A stretch of 22,774 nt of DNA. Origin: an uncultured Mycoplasmatota bacterium. GTDB taxonomy: Bacteria > Bacillota_I > Bacilli_A > RF39 > UBA660. Shown one piece after another: positions 14,676 through 22,013 of the stretch. Location: assembly GCA_900551105.1 (NCBI GenBank), contig URUT01000016.1, positions 1-22,774 of the forward strand, in the 5' to 3' direction. Below the pieces are notes generated by a model, which was not told where the DNA came from, made no database searches, and saw nothing but the letters and a program-made list of their open reading frames with translations. How positions within the stretch are numbered: the first letter of the stretch is position 1; each line of letters starts with the position of its first letter. Made by a program: the position numbers and the translations under genes.

Positions 14676-15089
14676 ATGGATATTTTATTTGAGAGTGAGA
14701 AACAGAAAGAGGCTACTGAGAGGGTACTAGCTACTGTTAGGGTGCGTACTATTAATAAAGAAATAGATGCGTATTTAAATGAGATGCTTGGTTATGCGAA
14801 GAGTGCTGATGAACTTCTTACTAAAAATAATTTTAGTGCTAGATATTTAGATAAAGTTAGTAGAATAGATCAGAATTTAAGTGTTAGTTTGGATGAAGAT
14901 TTATATGATATTGATTTTAGAGTTAAGGAAGAACTTGAGGATTTAATTAAGCGTATTAATACTAGAATTAATTTAGTTCATAATAATGATGCTTTAGTTA
15001 AAGAAATTGAGAGTACTTATAATTTAAGTTCTAGTGATTTAGATAGCGATTTAGAAGATGCTAAATTGGATTTAGAGAGTATTGCTTAG
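14676..15089 (+). CDS. Small helical protein of unknown function
   Basis: A 137-residue protein, acidic and predicted almost wholly helical from its heptad-like spacing (TINKEIDAYLNEMLGYAKSADELL, then EELEDLIKRINTRINLV). It has no signal peptide, membrane segment or cysteines, so it is probably a cytoplasmic coiled-coil protein. I do not recognise a family. The ATG has a strong AAGGAGG Shine-Dalgarno. It is followed after 54 bases by the large gene at 15144, which shares its helical character and has its own promoter. The two may form a functional pair, but this rests on proximity alone. Confidence 0.7.
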   Translation: MDILFESEKQKEATERVLATVRVRTINKEIDAYLNEMLGYAKSADELLTKNNFSARYLDKVSRIDQNLSVSLDEDLYDIDFRVKEELEDLIKRINTRINLVHNNDALVKEIESTYNLSSSDLDSDLEDAKLDLESIA

Positions 15090-15112
15090 TTATTGCGATA
15101 TTTTCTTTAATA

Positions 15113-15136
15113 TGATAGAATATTTTTGAGGGAGAG
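15113..15136 (+). promoter_or_regulatory. Compact promoter plus ribosome binding site of the 15144 gene
   Basis: An extended -10, TG-A-TAGAAT (15113-15121), is followed after six bases by GAGGGAGAG (15128-15136), with the ATG at 15144. It has the same -10 to Shine-Dalgarno spacing as the promoters at 4246 and 12412. Confidence 0.5.
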
Positions 15137-15143
15137 TGTTACT

Positions 15144-17153
15144 ATGGCTAATGGAAATAAAACACCGGAAGAAATTTTAAATGAAAGTAATAGAGTAAAT
15201 AATATTAATCAAAGAGTTCATGATATGGGAGATGCTACTATTAGTGTTAGTATGTCTGTTTATGAATTATTAAAGCAAAATGGATATGATCTTAGTTCTA
15301 ACTTTGGGCCTTTATATGATTATTGTAAAAAGAAAAATAATGATATGATTGTAATTAATAGGGATGTTAAGGCTTTAGTTAGTTATGAAGAGGATTTATC
15401 TAAGAAGGAAGCATCTACTAAGAATTTTTATGATGCTATGTTTAATCAGTATAAAACTGGTTATTTAGATATGGTTGAAGATTTGATTACTAACGATCCA
15501 GAGTTTAGTGATAAAAGTAGTGCGCCTACTGAGTTTCAATATAAAAGCGGTAAAAATGAATTTGTTGTAAGAATGAATGAAATTAAATATCTATTAGGTG
15601 TAGATGTTTATAATTCTGAAGATTATAGTGATAAGTTAAAGAAAGCTAAAAAGAATTTAAGTGATAATTATGAACGCTTTAGAAACTTAACTCCGGATGA
15701 GGTTCAAACAAAAGGTCCTGCTCTTAGAAATTCTATTGAACAAAATCGCTATTATATTAGTCAATTAGAAAGAAGAATGGAAGCTGCTAATTCTTTAGGA
15801 GCTCCGAAGAATGCTATTAATTCTCCAGAACAGGTAAATGAACTGATGTCTAAGCTTAAATATTTAAGCAATAGTTATGTTAATAGTATTAAACTTACTA
15901 AAGAGACTCGTATTAAATTAATTGAGATTTTTGATCGTATTAGAATGCTTGTTACTGATTATCGTAATTATGTTTTAAATTATAATACAATTGAAAGAAA
16001 GTATAATAAATTAATCAATGAAATGGGAATAGTTAAGGCTAGTGCTAAAACAAAATCAAAAGAAAAGTTAGATTCTGAAACTGATATTGATAATGAATTT
16101 GCACCACTTTCAGGTGATACTGTAGAACCAAAGGAAAAGCCTCAAGATGAGGTTAAACTAGAGCCACCTAAACCAATTGAAACTCCAACTGAAGAAAAAC
16201 CTCAAGATAAACCAGAATCACCAGCTAGTGCTGAAGAGCCAGCTGAAGAAGAAAAATTTAATGAAGAGGAATTATTCCATGTTGGTGATGTAGTTATTTA
16301 TAACGGTAAGAGAGAAAGTCGTAAAGATATTGGAGCTCCTAAAGGTTTAGAAATTGGTAAAGAATATAAAGTTAATAATATTGTTTATATTAACGGTTTG
16401 GTTTATTTAGCTCTTGATGGAGTACGCGATGTAGTTGATTCTGCTGTGTTTGAAAAACTAGTTAATGGTAAAGAAAATCCAGATGAAAAAACTGCTGAAC
16501 AACCAGAAGAAAAATCTACACCAAGCAGCGCTACTGGTGCTAGTGAAGCACCAAAAGGGTCTGAAAAAGATGATGATACTGAGCCTAAAGAAAAATCTCA
16601 AGAAGAACCACAAGAAAAACCTTCTAGTGAAGAAGAAAAAGATATTACTAAAGGACATGATTATAAACTTGCTTCTAGTACATTTGCTAAGCTTGCGCCT
16701 GTTTGGAGAATTGCTGCTGTTTTAGGTATTGCTCTTACTGCGGGTATAACACCATTCTTTATTGGTGGAGGCTGGTTAGTTTTAGAAGGAATTAAAAAAA
16801 TAGTGGATTCTAAATCTAGAGATATAATTTCCGTTAGAAAAGTAAAGGAAAAAATCACTGAAAAAGCAAATAAAGTAAGGGAAGCAGCTGCTAAGGGGGA
16901 TTCTACAGTCACAGAACAAGATGCTAAAGATGCTGCAGATTTAGTAGCTGAATTAAATAATAGTCTTCCTACTGAACCAGAATTAGAACAGCCTGAACAA
17001 GAGAAATCTGATGAAAATAAAGGCAAAAATCCTGCAGATGTAGAACAAAGTCAGGAAAATTTAGAAGCTGATGATTTAGCTAGAGAGATTCAAGCTAATC
17101 TTGAGAATACTTTAAGACCTGCTGGTGATCTTCCAAAAACTAAGACTATGTAA
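15144..17153 (+). CDS. Large coiled-coil protein with SH3-like domain and C-terminal membrane hairpin
   Basis: A 669-residue protein I do not recognise. Residues 1 to about 300 are helical and charged, with likely coiled coils (SQLERRMEAANSL, IKLTKETRIKLIEIFDRIRML). Residues about 310-370 are a Pro/Glu/Lys low-complexity linker. Residues about 377-440 (LFHVGDVVIYNGKRESRKDI, ending VYLALDGVRDVVDSAVFEKL) look like a small beta-barrel of SH3/KOW type. A second Pro/Glu linker follows. Residues about 518-555 hold two closely spaced hydrophobic helices separated by TAGITPFFIGGG, a membrane hairpin, and then an acidic tail. No signal peptide is seen. The start at 15144 is chosen because GAGGGAG fits it; the in-frame TTG at 15126 lies before that Shine-Dalgarno. 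A scaffold at the cell envelope is possible, but this is inference. Confidence 0.75.
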   Translation: MANGNKTPEEILNESNRVNNINQRVHDMGDATISVSMSVYELLKQNGYDLSSNFGPLYDYCKKKNNDMIVINRDVKALVSYEEDLSKKEASTKNFYDAMFNQYKTGYLDMVEDLITNDPEFSDKSSAPTEFQYKSGKNEFVVRMNEIKYLLGVDVYNSEDYSDKLKKAKKNLSDNYERFRNLTPDEVQTKGPALRNSIEQNRYYISQLERRMEAANSLGAPKNAINSPEQVNELMSKLKYLSNSYVNSIKLTKETRIKLIEIFDRIRMLVTDYRNYVLNYNTIERKYNKLINEMGIVKASAKTKSKEKLDSETDIDNEFAPLSGDTVEPKEKPQDEVKLEPPKPIETPTEEKPQDKPESPASAEEPAEEEKFNEEELFHVGDVVIYNGKRESRKDIGAPKGLEIGKEYKVNNIVYINGLVYLALDGVRDVVDSAVFEKLVNGKENPDEKTAEQPEEKSTPSSATGASEAPKGSEKDDDTEPKEKSQEEPQEKPSSEEEKDITKGHDYKLASSTFAKLAPVWRIAAVLGIALTAGITPFFIGGGWLVLEGIKKIVDSKSRDIISVRKVKEKITEKANKVREAAAKGDSTVTEQDAKDAADLVAELNNSLPTEPELEQPEQEKSDENKGKNPADVEQSQENLEADDLAREIQANLENTLRPAGDLPKTKTM

Positions 17154-17169
17154 GAAAAGGGGAATGAGA

Positions 17170-17430
17170 ATGAAAGTAGATTCAATAGTTACGATGCATA
17201 ATGGAGAAAAGTTTTTTATAGCTGATGAAACTTTTCAAAATAATACCAAATATTATCTAGGAAATAAAGTTGGTGAAGATGGAAAACCAACAGATACTTC
17301 AGTAATATTTAAAGAAACTATAGATGATGGTAGTGTGTATCTAGATGTTGTTAAAGATCGAAATGAGGTTAATTACTTGACTGCAATATTTTTAGCAAAT
17401 TATAGTAATTATTTAGAAGAACAAGAGTAG
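17170..17430 (+). CDS. Small DUF1292-like protein
   Basis: An 86-residue protein, beginning MKVDSIVTMHNGEKFFIADE and including NTKYYLGNKVGEDGKPTDTSVIFKE. A single small beta domain built from D-G-x-K-F/Y-x-I-x-x-E and K-Y-Y-L patterns resembles the short DUF1292-type proteins of Firmicutes, but the match is from memory and weak. I chose ATG 17170 because it is seven bases from the AAAAGGGG Shine-Dalgarno; ATG 17164 would be one base away. It lies just 16 bases after the 15144 gene and is probably co-transcribed with it. It shares with that protein's middle domain the theme of a small beta unit. The stop codon lies in the terminator that follows. Confidence 0.7.
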   Translation: MKVDSIVTMHNGEKFFIADETFQNNTKYYLGNKVGEDGKPTDTSVIFKETIDDGSVYLDVVKDRNEVNYLTAIFLANYSNYLEEQE

Positions 17431-17444
17431 TTCTTCTTTTTTTG
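17415..17444 (+). terminator. Terminator after the 17170 gene
   Basis: AGAAGAAC (17415-17422) pairs perfectly with GTTCTTCT (17430-17437) around a 7-nt loop, followed by T residues. The stop codon ends at the first base of the right arm. Confidence 0.85.
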
Positions 17445-17452
17445 TATAAATT

Positions 17453-17474
17453 GTGTAAAGCTACACTTTTTTTT
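17453..17474 (+). terminator. Second terminator before mraZ
   Basis: GTGTA (17453-17457) pairs with TACAC (17462-17466) around AAGC and is followed by eight T residues. It insulates the mraZ operon from the genes upstream as a back-up to the terminator just before it. Confidence 0.75.
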
Positions 17475-17494
17475 ATTTTTCATTTTATTTATTC

Positions 17495-17523
17495 TTGATG
17501 TTTTTCTTTCTTTATTGTAATAT
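17495..17523 (+). promoter_or_regulatory. Candidate promoter of the mraZ operon
   Basis: TTGATG (17495-17500) and TAATAT (17518-17523) are 17 bp apart. Transcription would begin near 17530, directly at the GTGG repeats. Confidence 0.5.
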
Positions 17524-17531
17524 TATGGTAG

Positions 17532-17558
17532 ACAGTGGCATGATGTGGAAGAAAGTGG
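17532..17558 (+). promoter_or_regulatory. MraZ operator: three GTGG direct repeats at 10-bp spacing
   Basis: ACAGTGG (17532-17538), GATGTGG (17542-17548) and AAAGTGG (17552-17558) place GTGG at exact 10-bp intervals on one helix face. MraZ of Mollicutes binds three AAAGTGK-N3 repeats, and that of Escherichia coli binds TGGGN repeats with the same 10-bp period, in both cases upstream of mraZ. The last unit also forms part of the Shine-Dalgarno region. Confidence 0.75.
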
Positions 17559-17568
17559 GGGAGCATTT

Positions 17569-18012
17569 ATGTTAATGGGAGAGTTTCATCATAATATTGA
17601 TGATAAAGGCAGATTAATTATTCCTAGTAAGTTTCGCAGCGAATTAGGTGATAAATTTGTTGTTACTCGTGGGTTAGATAAATGTTTATTTGTCTATTCT
17701 ATGAATGAATGGGAAAAGAATGTTTCTCGTTTAAAGAGTTTACCATTTACTAATAAAGATGCTCGTACGTTTACACGCTTCTTCTTATCTGGTGCTGTAG
17801 AATGTGAATTCGACCGACAAGGTAGGATAAACATTACCTCCCCATTGGTTAGTTACGCCGGTTTGACAAAGGAATGTGTTATAATCGGCGCTAATGACCG
17901 TTTAGAAATTTGGGCAAGTGATGCTTGGGAGAAATTTTTTGCAGATAATGAGATAGCAATAGCTGATATGGCTGAAAATTTATTTACATCGGAGGGTTAT
18001 GAAACATTATAG
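17569..18012 (+). CDS. mraZ: MraZ transcriptional regulator
   Basis: A 147-residue protein with two AbrB-like half domains. The first starts MLMGEFHHNIDDKGRLIIPS, the family signature D-x-K-G-R-x-x-x-P; the second has FDRQGRINITSPLVSYAGL, the matching D-x-Q-G-R-I repeat, then VIIGANDRLEIWASDAWEKF. MraZ forms rings, binds repeated boxes in its own promoter and represses the dcw operon. The ATG at 17569 is six bases after the GGGGGAG Shine-Dalgarno; the in-frame GTG at 17545 is too far upstream and lies inside the operator. The 3' end overlaps rsmH by 14 bases. Confidence 0.95.
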   Translation: MLMGEFHHNIDDKGRLIIPSKFRSELGDKFVVTRGLDKCLFVYSMNEWEKNVSRLKSLPFTNKDARTFTRFFLSGAVECEFDRQGRINITSPLVSYAGLTKECVIIGANDRLEIWASDAWEKFFADNEIAIADMAENLFTSEGYETL

Positions 18013-18922
18013 TGTACTTAAAAATGAAGTTATTGAGGGACTTAACATCAAATCTGATGGAGTTTATGTTGATGCTACGTTAGGTTATGCTGGCGATTCA
18101 AAAGAGGTTTTAAAGAGAATAAAAAGGGGCTTTCTTTTCGCCTTTGATCAAGATGAGGAAGCAATTAAGTATAGTGATGCAGAACTTTCTAAAATTGGGG
18201 ATAATTATAAAATTATTTATAGTAATTTTAAAGATTTAAAAAAGCGTTTAAATGATGAAAATATAACATTAGTTGATGGGTTTATTTTTGATTTAGGGTT
18301 ATCTAGTCCACAAATTGATGATGCTGAAAGAGGTTTTTCTTTTATGAAGGATGCAGCGTTAGATATGCGAATGGATTTATCTGGTGAGCTTAGTGCTAAG
18401 ATGGTGGTTAATGAGTATTCTTTAGATGATTTAACTAGAGTTTTTAGAGAGTATGGTGAAGAAGATTTTTCTAGGCCTATTGCTAAGATGATAGTTAGTG
18501 AAAGAGGAAAGAAAGAAATTAATACTACTTTAGAGTTAGTTGAAATTATAAAGAAAAGTGTTCCTTATAAGTATTTTATTACTAAACATCCAGAAAGGCA
18601 GATATTTCAAGCGATAAGGATTGAGGTAAATAATGAGCTTGAAATTATAGAAAATACCCTTAGAGATGCTGTAAGTATGCTAAAATCAGGTGGTAGGATA
18701 TGTGTTATTACTTTTCATTCTCTTGAAGATAGAATTGTTAAGAATGTTTTTAAGAGTTTGAGTGAGGTAAATCCTCTTGTTAAGGGACTTCCAGTAATAC
18801 CTGATGAATATAAGCCAGTTATAAAGTTAATAAATAAGAAACCAATATTTCCTAGTGAGTTGGAACTAGAAGAAAATAGTCGTTCTAGGAGTGCAAAATT
18901 AAGAATAATAGAGAGGTTATAA
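17999..18922 (+). CDS. rsmH: 16S rRNA (cytosine1402-N4)-methyltransferase
   Basis: RsmH (MraW) methylates C1402 in the decoding centre of 16S rRNA using S-adenosylmethionine. At 307 residues it has the family length. It begins HYSVLKNEVIEGL and has the SAM-binding region VDATLGYAGDSKEVLKRI. Here the usual G-x-G-G-H-S or G-A-G-H-S is Y-A-G-D-S, a small departure. Then come FIFDLGLSSPQIDDAERGFSF, ALDMRMD, FREYGEEDFSRPIAKMI and the C-terminal VITFHSLEDRIVK. All other expected elements are present. The gene overlaps mraZ by 14 bases and its GGAGGG Shine-Dalgarno lies within mraZ, so translation is probably coupled. ftsL follows after three bases. Confidence 0.95.
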   Translation: MKHYSVLKNEVIEGLNIKSDGVYVDATLGYAGDSKEVLKRIKRGFLFAFDQDEEAIKYSDAELSKIGDNYKIIYSNFKDLKKRLNDENITLVDGFIFDLGLSSPQIDDAERGFSFMKDAALDMRMDLSGELSAKMVVNEYSLDDLTRVFREYGEEDFSRPIAKMIVSERGKKEINTTLELVEIIKKSVPYKYFITKHPERQIFQAIRIEVNNELEIIENTLRDAVSMLKSGGRICVITFHSLEDRIVKNVFKSLSEVNPLVKGLPVIPDEYKPVIKLINKKPIFPSELELEENSRSRSAKLRIIERL

Positions 18923-18925
18923 AAT

Positions 18926-19216
18926 ATGAAAAAATCTAGAAAGAAAGTAAAGTTTTATACTTTGGATAAATTTATGATTACACTGATTGTTTTACTTGTG
19001 GTAGCGATGCCAGTTTTGATTGTTTATTCTAAGAGTACTTTATCAGAGAGTAATATTGAACTTGAGAGAATAAAGAGAAAAATAGAGAAGCAAGAGAGCA
19101 TTAATGAGAGTGTGTCAATGAAGATTAATGAGCTTGCTAGTCTTTCTAATATTCAAGATGTTGCAAAAGAAAAAGGTTTAGATTATAATAACGATAATAT
19201 TATAGTTGTTAAGTAG
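18926..19216 (+). CDS. ftsL: FtsL-like cell division protein
   Basis: A 96-residue bitopic membrane protein: a basic cytoplasmic N-terminus (KKSRKKVKFYTLDK), one membrane helix at about residues 17-34 (ITLIVLLVVAMPVLIVYS), then an extracellular coiled coil (ESNIELERIKRKIEKQESI) and a C-terminal segment ELASLSNIQDVAKEKGLDY. This is the FtsL plan; FtsL pairs with DivIC/FtsB at the septum and helps activate septal wall synthesis. FtsL sequences are poorly conserved, so the call rests on architecture plus position between rsmH and the penicillin-binding protein gene, where ftsL is normally found. Confidence 0.88.
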   Translation: MKKSRKKVKFYTLDKFMITLIVLLVVAMPVLIVYSKSTLSESNIELERIKRKIEKQESINESVSMKINELASLSNIQDVAKEKGLDYNNDNIIVVK

Positions 19217-19228
19217 GTAGTGGTAATC

Positions 19229-21364
19229 ATGATTAAAGGAAATAGTAATAAGTTGTTTCAAAGAGGTTCTTTAATTGTGGTTATCATTTTATTTGGACTT
19301 ATAATAGCCAAACTTTTTTATGTGGCTGTAAGTCCGACAGTTGATGGAGTAGATTTAAAGGCTTTTGCTTTGACAAGAACTACGGCAGTAAAGAAGGTTA
19401 GTGCTAGTAGGGGAACAATTTATGATAATATGGGTGAGGTTCTTGCTCAGGATGTTAGGAGTTATACGGTTATAGCGTATTTAGATTCTTCTAGAACTAC
19501 TGATCTGGATAAGCCTTATCATGTTGTTGATAAGCAAAGAACTGCTGATTTACTTAGTCCTATTATTAATATGAGTAGTGAAGATATTTTAAAGCTTTTA
19601 AATAGAAATGCTTATCAGGTAGAGCTTGGTCCTGGTGGTAGAGGGATAACAGAGCTTGTGAAGCAGGAAATTGAGGCTTTAGAACTTCCTGGTATAGATT
19701 TTATTAAGAGTAGTAAAAGAGATTATCCTTATGGGGATTTTGCTTCTTATATTATTGGTTATGCTAAGAAAAATGATGATGGTGATATTGTTGGAGAACT
19801 TGGTATAGAGGGTAAGTATGATAGTAAGCTTAAGGGGACTGATGGAAAGATTATTTATCAGAAAGATGCTTATGGTTATAAAATTGCTGGAACGCCTGAG
19901 TATGAGGAAAAGGCTGAAAGTGGTGTAGATATTTATTTAACTTTAGATAGTAATATTCAGATGTATTTAGAAAATGCGATGGCGAAGATTGAAAAAGATG
20001 GTGCTGAGTGGGCTTCTATAACGATTGCTGATGCGAAGACGGGAGCGATTGTTGGTTCTTCTTCTATTCCTTCATTTAACCCAAATATTTTGAATATAAC
20101 TAATTATAATAGTCAACTTTCAAGTTTTACTTATGAGCCGGGATCTACTATGAAGATTTATTCTTTTATGGCAGCGATTGAAGAAGGTATTTATAAGGGA
20201 GATGAACTTTATAATTCCGGTAGTATAATTGTTGATGATTTTAAGATTAGTGATTGGAATACTACTGGATGGGGTAAAATTACTTATGATGTTGGTTTTA
20301 CTTATTCTTCTAATGTGGCAGCTGTTAATTTAGCGCAGGCTCTTGGTAAGGAGAAGCTTCTTAGTTATTATGAAAAATTTGGTTTTGGTGAAAAGACGGG
20401 AATAGAACTTGCTAATGAGTATTCAGGTAAGGTAGAAGCGTACTATGAGTCTGAACTTGCTAGTATTTCGTTTGGTCAAGGTATGACTACAACACCTATT
20501 CAAAATATACAAGCACTTACTAGTTTAGCTAATGATGGAGTAGTTTTAAAACCATATTTAATTAGTAAGATAGTTGATCCAAATACTGGCGAGATAGTTT
20601 ATGAGGCAACTAGACATGAACTAGGAAGAGCAGTTAGTTCTTCTACGGTTTCTAAGATGATAGAGCTTATGGATTTAACAGTTAATGGTGAGGATAAAGC
20701 TGCTACTGGTAAAAGGTATGCTACTGATTCGGTAAGACTTATTGGTAAGACTGGTACTGCTCAATATGCGCTTAGTAATGGTAAATATTCTAGTGGTACT
20801 TATAATAATGTTCGTTCTTTTGCAGGAATGTTTCCTAAAGATGATCCAAAATATGTTATTTATATTTCGGCTAAAAAATATTTAGGTGGTGGAAGCGGCC
20901 TTGCTAATGTTGTTAAGGATGTTGTAGAGAGTATTGCTAAGTATAAGAATTTAGATCAAAGAGAAAGCGATAAGGATTTATCTAAGATTATTACTATTGA
21001 AAATTATATTAATAAAGATGTAAGTAAAATAGTTACTAATTTAAGTAATTCAGGTGCTAATGTGGTTGTAATTGGTAATGGAGATAAAATAGTTAGTCAG
21101 TATCCTAGTAAGGGAGATGAGTTACTTGCGGGAAATAGATTATTTTTAGTTACGAATTATACCGAGGTGCAGATGCCTAATATTATAGGCTGGAATAGTG
21201 CTGATGTTAGAACGTTTGCAAATTTAGTAAAAATACCGTATACTATAAATGATTATGGCAAGGTTACTGCTAGTTCTATTGCGGAAGGAACCGTAATTGA
21301 TGCTAATAGTAATTTAGAGGTTACACTTGGAGGGTTGTATGGAAAAGAAAGAGTTACAGGGTAA
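19229..21364 (+). CDS. Class B penicillin-binding protein (FtsI/PBP2B or SpoVD) with PASTA region
   Basis: A 711-residue septal transpeptidase that cross-links peptidoglycan. It has one N-terminal membrane helix (about residues 12-31, GSLIVVIILFGLIIAKLFYV), then the class B dimerisation region with ASRGTIYDNMGEVLAQD, RDYPYGDFASYIIGY and GELGIEGKYDSKLKGTDG. The transpeptidase domain shows the nucleophile motif STMK (S306-K309), SSN (360-362) and KTGTAQ (K507). The C-terminal 110 or so residues form one or two PASTA-like repeats (ANVVVIGNGDKIVSQYPSKG; MPNIIGWNSADVRTFANLV). Since the genome has sporulation genes, division-type PBP2B and sporulation-type SpoVD are both possible; the position in the dcw cluster does not decide. 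I chose ATG 19229 over GTG 19220, which is too near AGGT. Confidence 0.93.
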   Translation: MIKGNSNKLFQRGSLIVVIILFGLIIAKLFYVAVSPTVDGVDLKAFALTRTTAVKKVSASRGTIYDNMGEVLAQDVRSYTVIAYLDSSRTTDLDKPYHVVDKQRTADLLSPIINMSSEDILKLLNRNAYQVELGPGGRGITELVKQEIEALELPGIDFIKSSKRDYPYGDFASYIIGYAKKNDDGDIVGELGIEGKYDSKLKGTDGKIIYQKDAYGYKIAGTPEYEEKAESGVDIYLTLDSNIQMYLENAMAKIEKDGAEWASITIADAKTGAIVGSSSIPSFNPNILNITNYNSQLSSFTYEPGSTMKIYSFMAAIEEGIYKGDELYNSGSIIVDDFKISDWNTTGWGKITYDVGFTYSSNVAAVNLAQALGKEKLLSYYEKFGFGEKTGIELANEYSGKVEAYYESELASISFGQGMTTTPIQNIQALTSLANDGVVLKPYLISKIVDPNTGEIVYEATRHELGRAVSSSTVSKMIELMDLTVNGEDKAATGKRYATDSVRLIGKTGTAQYALSNGKYSSGTYNNVRSFAGMFPKDDPKYVIYISAKKYLGGGSGLANVVKDVVESIAKYKNLDQRESDKDLSKIITIENYINKDVSKIVTNLSNSGANVVVIGNGDKIVSQYPSKGDELLAGNRLFLVTNYTEVQMPNIIGWNSADVRTFANLVKIPYTINDYGKVTASSIAEGTVIDANSNLEVTLGGLYGKERVTG

Positions 21365-21905
21365 GAATAAAAAGTTTTGGAAGAAAGTAATTGATTTTAT
21401 TAAGTATTTCTTTAATTCAAAACAGATTTTATTTGTGGCTTTGCTTTTAATTATTGGTGGATTATTACTTTTTATTAATCATTTGATGCATGCTACTAAG
21501 ACTTATATGTTTAATGGGTCTAGTGATTATGTAAGGATTTTAAATGGTGTAGCTGTTATCGATGATAGTTTAGCTATTTTTGAAGGCTCCGATATAGAGT
21601 ATATTAATGAGAGTGATGTTAAAGTTACTTCTTATACAGCTGGCTATTATGTTAAGGTAAGAGGTGAGTTTACGCCAGTATCTATTATTAGTGATTCTAA
21701 TGAAGAGGGAGTTTCTTTAAAGAAAGTATTAGAAGATAGTGTTTCTTTTAATGTTATTGAATCCGTTAGTAATGATCATTATTTTGGTAAGGATAATGTG
21801 AAGGCACTTGATAGAGGTTTATATTTTATTATTGATGCTACTACTAAAAAGGGAGAGAGCATTAAGGATGAAATTACTTTAGATATTAAGAAGATGAGTA
21901 AATAG
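21339..21905 (+). CDS. Single-pass membrane protein of unknown function at the end of the dcw transcript
   Basis: A 188-residue protein with a basic N-terminus (EKKELQGKNKKFWKK), one membrane helix at about residues 31-52 (ILFVALLLIIGGLLLFINHL), and an outside domain of about 130 residues rich in Ser, Val, Asp and Ile. That domain looks beta-rich (YMFNGSSDYVRILNGVAVID, TSYTAGYYVKVRGEFTPV). The family is not recognised. The start is ATG 21339, four bases after GGAGGG; it overlaps the PBP gene by 26 bases, so the two are surely co-translated. Most dcw clusters have mraY at this point. Tight coupling to a septal transpeptidase suggests a role in septal wall synthesis or its control, which is inference. 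Confidence 0.75.
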   Translation: MEKKELQGKNKKFWKKVIDFIKYFFNSKQILFVALLLIIGGLLLFINHLMHATKTYMFNGSSDYVRILNGVAVIDDSLAIFEGSDIEYINESDVKVTSYTAGYYVKVRGEFTPVSIISDSNEEGVSLKKVLEDSVSFNVIESVSNDHYFGKDNVKALDRGLYFIIDATTKKGESIKDEITLDIKKMSK

Positions 21906-21927
21906 GAAGCGCTTGCTTCTTTTTTTA
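21906..21927 (+). terminator. Terminator of the mraZ operon
   Basis: GAAGC (21906-21910) pairs with GCTTC (21915-21919) around GCTT, followed by eight T residues (21920-21927). It ends the mraZ-rsmH-ftsL-pbp-21339 transcript one base after the last stop codon. Confidence 0.85.
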
Positions 21928-21953
21928 GGCTTTTTAAGTTGGCATTTTTTAGT

Positions 21954-21981
21954 TTGAATCATTTAGTAAAGTAGATATAGT
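21954..21981 (+). promoter_or_regulatory. Candidate promoter of the M23 peptidase gene
   Basis: TTGAAT (21954-21959) and TATAGT (21976-21981) are 16 bp apart. The expected start is near 21988, giving a leader of about 25 bases to ATG 22014. Confidence 0.45.
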
Positions 21982-22013
21982 GTTGGTTAGTTTTTCTAAT
22001 GAAAGAAGGAGTT

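Noticed and set aside
12855..17430. Search for a reverse transcriptase, Avd gene or template repeat
   Set aside because: I looked for reverse-transcriptase motifs in the translated frames and for an A-rich near-copy of 14241-14345 and saw neither. The DGR machinery, if real, is outside this window.
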